Of a stretch of 64,000 bases of DNA, positions 11,793-20,580 are shown piece by piece. Origin of the DNA: Oasisia sp. SBJ-2009 (taxonomy: Eukaryota; Annelida; Polychaeta; Sabellida; Siboglinidae). How positions within the stretch are numbered: the stretch's first letter is position 1; each line of letters starts with the position of its first letter. Below the pieces are notes generated by a model. The model saw nothing but the letters and a program-made list of their open reading frames with translations. It ran no database searches and was not told the origin of the DNA. The position numbers and the translations under genes were made by a program. Location: NCBI GenBank assembly GCA_964017155.1, contig OZ024864.1, forward strand, positions 28,669,134-28,733,133. Reading direction: 5' to 3'.

Positions 11793-13599
11793 GTGGCACA
11801 AGGTTCTCTACAATACACGGAGAGAGAATTTGTGGCACCAGGTTCTCTACAATGAACGGAGAGAGCCTTTGTGACACCGGGTTCTCTACAATGCACATAT
11901 ACAGCCTTTGTGGCACCAGGTTCTCTACAATGCACGGAGAGACCCTTTGTGGCACCGGGTTCTCTACAATGCACGGAGAGAGCCTTTGTGGCACCGGGTT
12001 CTCTACAACGCACGGAGAGAGTCTTTGTGACACTGGGTTCTCTACAACGCACGGAGAGAGTCTTTTTGACACCGGGTTCTTTACAACGCACGGAGAGAGT
12101 CTTTCTGACACCCGGTTCTTTACAACGCACGGAGAGAGCCTGTGTGGCACCGTGTTCTCTAAAATGCACGGAGAGAGCCTTTGTGACACCGGGTTCTCTA
12201 CAACGCACGGAGAGAGCCTTTGTGGCACCGGGTTCTCTAAAATGCACGGAGAGAGTCTTTGTGGCAACAGGTTCTCTACAACGCACGGAGAGAGCCTATG
12301 TGGCCCCAGGTTCTCTACAATGCACGGAGAGAGCCTTTGTGGCACCGGGTTCTCTACAATGCACGGAGAGAGCCTTTGTGGCACCGGGTTCTCTACAACG
12401 CACGGAGAGAGCGTTTGTGGCACCTGGTTCTCTACAACGCACGGAGAGAGCATTTGTGGCACCAGGTTCTCTACAATGAACGGAGAGAGCCTTTGTGACA
12501 CCGGGTTCTCTACAATGCACATATACAGCCTTTGTGGCACCAGGTTCTCTACAATGCACGGAGAGAGCCTTTGTGGCACCGGGTTCTCTACAATGCACGG
12601 AGAGAGCCTTTGTGGCAGCGGGTTCTCTACAACACACGGATAGAGTCTTTGTGACACCGGGTTTTCTACAACGCATGGAGAGCCTTTGTGGCACCGGCTT
12701 CTCTACAATGCACGGAGAGAGCCTTTGTGGCACCGGGTTTTCTACAACGCACGGAGAGAGCCTTTGTGACACCGGGTTCTCCACAACGCACGGAGAGAGC
12801 CTTTGTGGCACCGGGTTCTCTAAAATGCACGGAGAGAGCCTTTGTGATACCGGGTTCTCTACAACGAACGCAGAGAGCCTTTGTGGCACCGGGTTCTCTA
12901 ACATGCACGGAGAGATTCTTTGTGGCACCAGGTTCTCTACAACGCACGGAGAGAGCCTTTGTGGCACCAGGTCCTCTACAATGCACGGATAGAGCCTTTG
13001 TGGCACCGGGTTCTCTACAATGCACGGAGAGAGTCTTTGTGACACCGGGTTCTCTACAACGCACGGAGAAAGTCTTTTTGACACCCGGTTCTCTACAACG
13101 CACGGAGAGAGCCTTTGTGGCACCAGGTTTTCTACAATGCACGGAGAGACCCTTTGTGGCACCGGGTTCTCTACAATGCACGGAGAGAGCCTTTGTGGCA
13201 CCGGGTTCTCTACAACGCACGGAGAGAGTCTTTGTGACACCGGGTTCTCTACAACGCACAGAGAGAGTCTTTTTGACACCCGGTTCTCTACAACGCACGG
13301 AGAGAGCCTGTGTGGCACCGTGTTCTCTACAACGCACGGAGAGAGCCTGTGTGGCACCGTGTTCTCTAATGTGCACGGAGAGAGCCTTTGTGACACCGGG
13401 TTCTCTACAACGCAAGGAGAGAGCCTTTGTGGAACCGGGTTCTCTAAAATGCACGGAGAGAGTCTTTTTGACACCCGGTTCTCTACAACGCACGGAGAGA
13501 GCCTTTGTGGCACCAGGTTCTCTACAACGCACGGAGAGAGCCTTTATGGCACCGGGTTCTCTACAACGCACGGAGAGAGCGTTTGTTGCTCCTGGTTCT

Positions 13600-14460
13600 C
13601 TACAACGCACGGAGAGAGCCTTTGTGGCACCAGGTTCTCTACAACGCACGGAGAGAGCCTTTGTGGCACCGGGTTCTCTACAACGCACGGAGAGAGCCTT
13701 TGTGGCACCGGGTTCTCTACAACGCACAGAGAGAGCGTTTGTGGCACCTGGTTCTCTACAACGCACGGAGAGAGCCTTTGTGGCACCAGGTTCTCTACAA
13801 CACACGGATAGAGTCTTTGTGACACCAGGTTCTCTACAACACACGTAGAGAGTCTTTGTGACACCGGGTTCTCTACAACACACGGAGCGAGTCTTTGTGA
13901 CACCGGGTTCTCTACAACACACGGAGAGAGTCTTTGTGACACCGGGTTCTCTACAACACACGGAGAGAGTCTTTGTGACACCGGGTTCTCTACAACACAC
14001 GGATAGAGTCTTTGTGACACCAGGTTCTCTACAACGCACGGAGAGAGCCTTTGTGGCACCGGGTTCTCTAAAATGCACGGAGAGAGCCTTTGTGGCACCA
14101 GGTTATCTACAATGCACGGAGAGAGCCTTTGTGGCACCAGGTTCTCTACAACGCACGGAGAGAGCCTTTGTGGCACTGGGTTCTCTACAACGCACAGAGA
14201 GAGCCTTTGTGGCACCGGGTTCTCTACAACGTACGGAGAGAGCGTTTGTGGCACCTGGTTCTCTACAACGCACGGAGAGAGCCTTTGTGGCACCAGGTTC
14301 TCTACAACTCACGGATAGAGTCTTTGTGACACCAGGTTCTCTACAACACACGGAGAGAGTCTTTTTGACACCGGGTTCTCTACAACACACGGATAGAGTC
14401 TTTGTGACACCAGGTTCTCTACAAAACACGGAGAGAGTCTTTGTGACACCATGTTCTCTA
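13600..14460. repeat. A3-specific stretch of ACACACGGA-type 39-bp units
   Basis: Roughly 22 units, many with AACACACGG in place of AACGCACGG and TAGAGTC or GAGAGTC with GTGACACC. Units of one type sit side by side (for example four in a row at about 13865-14000), as expected from local unit-by-unit expansion. This part has no counterpart in A1 or A2. Confidence 0.8.
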
Positions 14461-14553
14461 CAATACATGGCAACGTCATATGCAATGTTAGAGACTCAGC
14501 AAGTAACATTCACTGCTAAATCCGGCGTCCGAAAAGGGTGTGTCACCGATTAA
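14461..14553 (+). mobile_element. Relic of non-LTR retrotransposon reverse transcriptase (tentative)
   Basis: The frame starting at 14461 reads out of the last 39-bp unit into about 30 residues containing FTAKSGVRKGC. This resembles the conserved LINE reverse-transcriptase stretch with the pattern SGVRQGC near the palm motifs, normally preceded by a tyrosine- and serine-rich segment like the one here. A stop (TAA) follows at 14551, exactly within the first 22-bp satellite unit. Everything else of the element is missing. The match is short, so chance resemblance is possible. Confidence 0.4.
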
Positions 14554-14565
14554 GGGTGTGTCGTG

Positions 14566-14690
14566 TCACCGATTAAGGTGTGTCGTGTCACCGATTACGG
14601 GTGTGTTCTGTCACCAATTAAGGGTGTGTCATGTCACTGATTAAGAGTTTGTCGCATCAACGATTAAGGGTGTGTCGTGTCACCGATTAA
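14566..14690. repeat. Duplicated ~125-bp block in the 22-bp array, copy 1
   Basis: A run of rare variants in fixed order (CCGATTACGG, CACCAATTAAGGG, CATGTCACTGATTAAGAG, GCATCAACGATTAAGGG) recurs about 497 bp later with only a few changes. Confidence 0.75.
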
Positions 14691-15062
14691 GTGTGTGTCG
14701 TGTCACCGATTAAGGTGTGTTGTATCACCGATTAAGGTGTGTTGCATCACCGATTGAGTGTGTGTCGTGTCACCGATTAAGGTATGTTGTGTCACCGATG
14801 AAGTGTGTGTCGTGTCACCGATTAAGGTATGTTGTGTCACCGATGAAGTGTGTGTCGTATCGCCAATTAAAGTGTGTTGTGTCACCGATTAAGTGTGTGT
14901 CGTGTCACCGATTAAGGATTTGTCGTGTCGCCGATTAAGGTGTGTCGTGTTACTGATTAAGGATTTGTCGTGTCGCCGATTAAGATGCGTTGTGTCACCG
15001 ATTACCGGTGTGTCATGTCACCGATTAAGGTGTGTCATATGACTGATTAAAGGTGTGGCGTG

Positions 15063-15187
15063 TCAACGATTAAGGTGTGTCGTGTCACCGATTACGGGTG
15101 TGTTGTGTCACCAATTAAGGGTGTGTCATGTCACTGATTAAGAGTATGTCGCATCAACGATTAAGGGTGTGTCGTGTCACCGATTAA
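15063..15187. repeat. Duplicated ~125-bp block in the 22-bp array, copy 2
   Basis: Second copy of the block at 14566, with the same order of rare variants. The two copies flank the array like bookends, suggesting internal duplication of an older segment or expansion of units between two ends. Confidence 0.75.
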
Positions 15188-15235
15188 GGGTGTTTCGTGT
15201 CACCGACCAACCAACAGCGTGTCACCGACTAACCA

Positions 15236-15485
15236 ACAGCCAACCAGCATCAACGGGAACCTTGGCTTTTCACCCTAAGATCTAACCTATGCAGATAGTT
15301 TCGCTCAGCCATCCTATCTGCTACCTCACACCCAAGGCTTAGTGCAAATAAAAACTAGTCACCTCGAGCAACAATCCAGATCCATATTCTTGATCTCCTG
15401 CTTTCGCCGAGGTATGAACGCCGAACGAACACATTGAAAACAAGTGACAACTGGATTGTCACAAGATAAAAGCGTGCGAGTATTA

Positions 15486-15486
<1 letters not shown>
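15236..15486. other. Single-copy spacer
   Basis: About 250 bases without repeats, of moderate GC. No frame, RNA or transposon signature that I can recognise. Confidence 0.65.

Positions 15487-15574
<88 letters not shown>
15487..15574. repeat. Perfect GT dinucleotide microsatellite
   Basis: 88 bases of uninterrupted GT (44 repeats), followed by an impure GT/GC-rich zone to about 15660. A potential Z-DNA tract, and likely to vary in length between individuals. Confidence 0.98.
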
Positions 15575-15576
<2 letters not shown>

Positions 15577-17110
15577 TCAGAAACTAAGTGCATAAGTGTG
15601 TTTGCGGGTATTCATGCACGATGTGTGTGCGTGCGGGTGTGTGTGTCTGCGTGCATCCGTGTATAAATATGTACTAAAATGGGAATTCATGTATTTGTCA
15701 TTGGCTGTTTGACGCCATCTTTTATATTCAGTGTTTTGCGGTTGTTTGTGAAACTGTATCTATTCATAACATATCGGAGGGTTAAACTGGTATTCACGCA
15801 CAGCGTGCTCCTCTCCCTGTCTTTAATGTCTTTGGAAATACACGATTTAACGATGATATAGCCAGTGCTACGACATAGCAATTGCTCTGTGGCAGTTATC
15901 GTGACCTCCATCTGAACTGATTATATCGCAGCTAAAAACCAGTAGATATAGTGGAATCTGCTGCGAACATCTGAATGGTCTGTAGTTTGAACACTGAGAA
16001 CTTGTTATTATAAATATTCTAGAATACCCAGCTTCCGCAATATTCAGCCAAGGTTTATCCATCATCCGAGAACTGTGAACAAAACGATTGGTTACCATGA
16101 CTATGAGAAACCAATTAAATTGACTTCGGTAATTTATATGTTTTCCAGTGAATGCAAAACAATGGGACTCCAACAACAGTCACACAATTACGATACTCAT
16201 AATATTGCAGAAAAGAGACTTTACTTGTACACGTCAGGGTCACGTGACAGGGCTTTAGATAAACGAGTACAATCAGTGCGGGTGAGGGTCAGTGGCGCCG
16301 CTAGACGGATTCTGCTTTATCTATGTTTAAAAAACTCTGAAGTCGCCACCTAGCGAGAATCCTAAAGCTAATATGTACTCAAACCTGTCAGTCTGGTTGA
16401 TCAAAGCCGGGGCGTTTTTTACATTTAAAAAAATCGATTCCATCGTTGAAGATGGCATCAGAAGACAACAAATACTTATAAAATAAAAATTACTTCAGAA
16501 GTTGAGATAAAAAAATTAAAAAACCTTTGGTTCTTGACGTTTTTTTTTTCAAACTTGTCGTAAAAGGGACAGTATCACTTCGAAGCAGGAGGAGTACATG
16601 GGTGTGTCACTGTCTAGACTTTCTAGTGTTTTTATGATTTATTCTTGACAAATTCTGAGAGATGCCTTTTGCGTAATGTATTCATTCAATTATTTACATT
16701 GTTCGCCTACCTCTTATATGTCATTACAGACATATAAATATAATTTGTGAGCAGCAATGTTGAATTCCTCTTTGATCTCTTTGTCTGATTTTGGTACATT
16801 TACTTCCAATTTAATTGTTGCTGTTTCCATTGTCTTCAGTTTCAGTCGTAATATATGTATCGCATTGTTACCAGTTCACTGTCACATTATATCCGTAAGA
16901 AGGCATTTATGAAACAGTTATTGAGTGTTTGACAATGTAATCGGATTTTTCATAACAAAGCCGTGTTGTGTGTTGCTGGAAAGTAGTATTTCACACAGTC
17001 TACTCGTAAGAGTTCTCCTAAAATTATCAACATATCCTGTACTTTGAAATGACCCCTGATCAATTGAAGCACATTATAAAACGTGTCGTGCTCGTCATCA
17101 GATGTGTCTG
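15575..17110. other. Longest single-copy segment of the window; no gene identified
   Basis: About 1.5 kb of mainly AT-rich sequence. Open frames reach only about 100 codons (15868-16176 minus, 16075-16353 plus) and overlap on opposite strands. Neither shows a recognisable motif. A 9-codon frame (ATG at 16452, stop at 16479) follows a slightly GC-richer patch at 16230-16320 with a palindromic E-box. I see no splice-site pattern strong enough to call an exon. The right end passes into the 48-bp array through CTATTGATGTACACGCGTG. Confidence 0.6.
16239..16248. promoter_or_regulatory. Palindromic E-box GTCACGTGAC
   Basis: A perfect 10-bp palindrome with the CACGTG core and the flanks favoured by USF/MITF/TFE-type basic helix-loop-helix factors (CLEAR-like). 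It lies beside the GC-richer patch that includes GGCGCC at about 16296. No TATA element or downstream gene is evident, so function is unproven. Confidence 0.3.
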
Positions 17111-18560
17111 CTATTGATGTACACGCGTGCATGATGCTCGTCGTACATGGTTTGCCACTGCCTTCTATCCACGCGTGCATGATGCTCCTGGTACATGGTT
17201 TCACACTGCCTTCTATTCACGCGTGCATGATGCTCGTGGTACATGGTTTGCCACTGCCTTCTATTCACACGTGCATGAAGCTCGTTGTACATGGTTTGCC
17301 ACTGCCTTCTATCCACGCGTCCATGATGGTAGTGGAACATGGTTTGCCACTGCCTTCTATCCACGCGTGCATCATGCTCGTGATACATGGTTTGCCACTG
17401 CCTTCTATTCACGCGTGCACCATGCTCGTGGTACATGGTTTGCCACTGCTTTCTATTCAGGCGTGCATGACGCTCGTGGTACATGGTTTGCCACTGCCTT
17501 CTATCCACGCGTGCATGATGCTCGAGGTACATTGTTTGCCACTGTCTTCTATCCACGCGTGCATGATGCTCGTGGTACATTGCTTGCCACTGTCTTCTAT
17601 TCACGCGAGCATGATGCTCGTGGTACATTGTTTGCCACTGCCTTCTATTCAAGCGTGCATGATGCTCGTGGTACATTGTTTGCCACTGCCTTCTATTCAC
17701 GCGTGCATGAAGCTAGTGCTAAATATTTTGCCACTGTCTTCTATTCACGCGTGCATGATGCTCGTGGTACATGGTTTGCCACTGTCTTCTTTTCATGCGT
17801 CCATGATGCTCGTCGTACATGGTTTGACACTGCCTTCTTTTCATGCGTGCATGATGCTCGTCGTACATGGTTTGACACTGCCTTCTATTCACGCGTGCAT
17901 GATGCTAGTGGTACATTGACTGCCACTGTCTTCTATTCACGCGTGCATGATGCTCGTGGTACATTGTTTGCCACTGTCTTCTATCCACGCGTACATGATG
18001 CTCGTGGTACATTGTTTGCCACTGTCTTCTATTCACGCGTGCATGATGCTCGTGATACATTGTTTGCCACTGCCTTCTATTCACGCGTGCATGATGTTCG
18101 TGGTACATTGTTTGCCACAGCCTTCTATTCACGCGTGCTTGAAGCTAGTGGTACATTGTTTGTCACTGTCTTCTATTCACGCGTGCATGATACTCGGGGT
18201 ACATGGCTTGCCACTGCCTTCTATTCACGCGTGCATGATGCTCGTGGTACATGGTTTGCCACTGCCTTCTATTCACGCGTGCATGAAGCTAGTGGTACAT
18301 GGTTTGCAACTGCCTTCTATTCACGCGTGCATGATGCCCGTGGTACATGGTTTGCCACTGTCTTCTATTCACGCGTGCATGATGCTAGTGGCACATGGTT
18401 TGCCATTGTCTTCTATTCACGCGTGCAAGATGCTCGTGGTACATGGCTTGCCACTGCCTTCTATCCACGCGTCCATGATGCCAGTGGTACATGGTTTGCC
18501 ACTGACTTCTATCCAGGCGTGCATGATGCTCGTGGTACATGGTTTGCCACTGCGTTCTAT

Positions 18561-18610
18561 TCACGCGTACGTGATGCGCTCGTGGTACATGGTTTGCCAC
18601 TGCCTTCTAT
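18561..18610. repeat. 50-bp phase-shifting unit, first copy
   Basis: GTACGTGATGCGCTCG replaces GTGCATGATGCTCG, adding two bases. The open frame switches here from one 16-residue repeat pattern to another. It recurs at 20531. Confidence 0.85.
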
Positions 18611-20530
18611 TCTCGCGTGCATGAAGCTCGTGGTACATGGTTTGCCAATGCCTTCTATCCACGCGTGCATGATGCTCATGGTACATTGTTTGCCACTCTC
18701 TTCTATCCAAGCGTGCATGATGCTCGTGGTACATTGTTTGCCAATGTCTTCTATTAACGCGCGCATGATGCTCGTGGTACATTGTTTGCCACTGCCTTCT
18801 ATTCACGCATGTATGAAGCTAGTGGTACATTTTTTGCCACTGTCTTCTATTCACGCGTGCATGATGCTCGTGGTACATGGTTTGCCACTGCCTTCTATCC
18901 ACGCGTGCATGATGCTAGTGGTACATGGTTTGCCACTGCCTTCTATCCACGCGTGCATGATGCTCGTGGTACATGGTTTGCCATTGTCTTCTGTTCACCC
19001 GTGCATGATGCTTGTGGTACAAGGCTTGCCACTGCGTTCTATCCACGCGTGCATGATTCTCGTGGTACATGGTTTGCCACTGCCTTCTATTCACGCGTGC
19101 ATGATGCTCGTGGTACATGGTTTGCCACTGCCTTCTATTCACGCGTGTATGACGCTCGTGGTACATGGTTTGCCACTGCCTTCTATCCACGCGTGCATGA
19201 TGCTAGTGGTACATGGTATGCCAATGCCTTCTATCCACGCGTGCAAGATGCTCGTGGTACATGGTTTGCCACAGCGTTCTATTCACCCGTGCGTGATGCT
19301 CGTGGTACATGGTTTGCCACTGCCTTCTTTTCATGCGTGCATGATGCTCGTCGTACATGGTTTGACACTGCCTTCTTTTCATGCGTGCATGATGCTCGTC
19401 GTACATGGTTTGACACTGCCTTCTTTTTATGCGTGCATGATGCTCGTCGTACATGGTTTGACACTGCCTTCTATTCACGCGTGCATGATGCTAGTGGTAC
19501 ATTGTTTGCCACTGTCTTCTATTCACGCGTGCATGATGCTCGTGGTACATTGTTTGCCACTGTCTTCTATTCACGCGTGCATGATGCTAGTGGCACATGG
19601 TTTGCCATTGTCTTCTATTCACGCGTGCAAGATGCTCGTGGTACATGGCTTGCCACTGCCTTCTATCCACGCGTCCATGATGCCAGTGGTACATGGTTTG
19701 CCACTGACTTCTATCCAGGCGTGCATGATGCTCGTGGTACATGGTTTGCCACTGCCTTCTATTCACGCGTGCATGAAGCTCGTGGTACATGGTTTGCCAA
19801 TGCCTTCTATCCACGCGTGCATGATGCTCGTGGTACATTGTTTACCACTGTCTTCTATTAACGCGAGCATGATGCTCGTGGCACATTGTTTGCCAGTGCC
19901 TTCTATTCACGCGTGCGTGATGCTCGTGGTACAAGGTTTGCCACTGCCTTCTATTCACGCGTGCATGAAGCTCGTGGTACATGGTTTGCCACTGCCTTCT
20001 ATCCACACGTGCATGATGCTCGTGGTACATTATTTGCCACTCTCTTCTATCCACGCGTGCATGATGCTCGTGGTACATTGTTTGCCACTGTCTTCTATTC
20101 ACGCGAGCATGATGCTCGTCGCACATTGTTTGCCAGTGCCTTCTATTCACGCGTGCGTGATGCTCGTGGTACAAGGTTTGCCACTGCCTTCTATTCACGC
20201 GTGCATGAAGCTCGTGGTACATTGTTTGCCACTGCCTTCTATTCACGCGTGCATGATGCTCGTGATACATTGTTTGCCACTGCCTTCTATTCACGCGTGC
20301 ATGATGTTCGTGGTACATTGTTTGCCACAGCCTTCTATTCACGCGTGCATGAAGCTAGTGGTACATTGTTTGTCACTGTCTTCTATTCACGCATGCATGA
20401 TACTCGGGGTACATGGCTTGCCACTGCCTTCTATCCACGCGTGCATGATGCTCGTGGTACATGGTTTGCCACGGCCTTCTATTCACGCGTGCATGATGCT
20501 CGTGGTACATGGTTTGCCACTGCGTTCTAT

Positions 20531-20580
20531 TCACGCGTACGTGATGCGCTCGTGGTACATGGTTTGCCACTGCCTTCTAT
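20531..20580. repeat. 50-bp phase-shifting unit, second copy
   Basis: Same two-base insertion, 1,970 bp (41 x 48 + 2) after the first copy. Confidence 0.85.

Larger units (their letters stand above)
11472..14475. repeat. 39-bp minisatellite array of A3
   Basis: About 75 units. To about 13550 it follows A2 at offset 5,510 but has only one copy of the 1,363-bp block (37-bp unit near 12671). From about 13600 to 14475 it holds an arrangement not seen in A1 or A2, with many units carrying CAACACACGGA and GTGACACC. It ends near 14460, where a unit runs into CAATACATGGCAACG. The SINE-like insertion is present at the same unit as in A2. Confidence 0.94.
14535..15235. repeat. 22-bp minisatellite array
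   Basis: About 31 units of 22-23 bp with the core GTGTCACCGATTAAGG (for example CACCGATT at 14704 and, with variants, every 22 bases after it). Variants include TATGTTGTGTCACCGATGAAG and GCATCAACGATTAAG. GGTG and CACC arms eight bases apart form a 4-bp inverted repeat in most units. The right end decays into ACCAACCAACAGC near 15208-15235. Confidence 0.95.

Noticed and set aside
3354..14078. 13-residue-periodic open frames on both strands in the 39-bp arrays
   Set aside because: Same reasoning: openness in several frames, residue-changing variants in each frame, and phase breaks at 37-bp units.
14703..14938. 60-73-codon repeat frames in the 22-bp array
   Set aside because: Three 22-bp units make 66 bases, giving a periodic frame by arithmetic; there are no other coding signs.
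15990..16070. Resemblance of GCAATATTCAGCCA to a gastropod SINE segment
   Set aside because: Only about a dozen bases match, and the rest of such an element is not visible around it.
15868..16353. Overlapping ~100-codon frames in the unique segment
   Set aside because: They lie on opposite strands over the same DNA, with no recognisable motif or codon bias; expected by chance in this length.
16452..16481. Nine-codon ATG frame as the first exon of a gene
   Set aside because: It ends in a stop without a convincing splice donor. It is kept only as part of a low-confidence promoter hypothesis.
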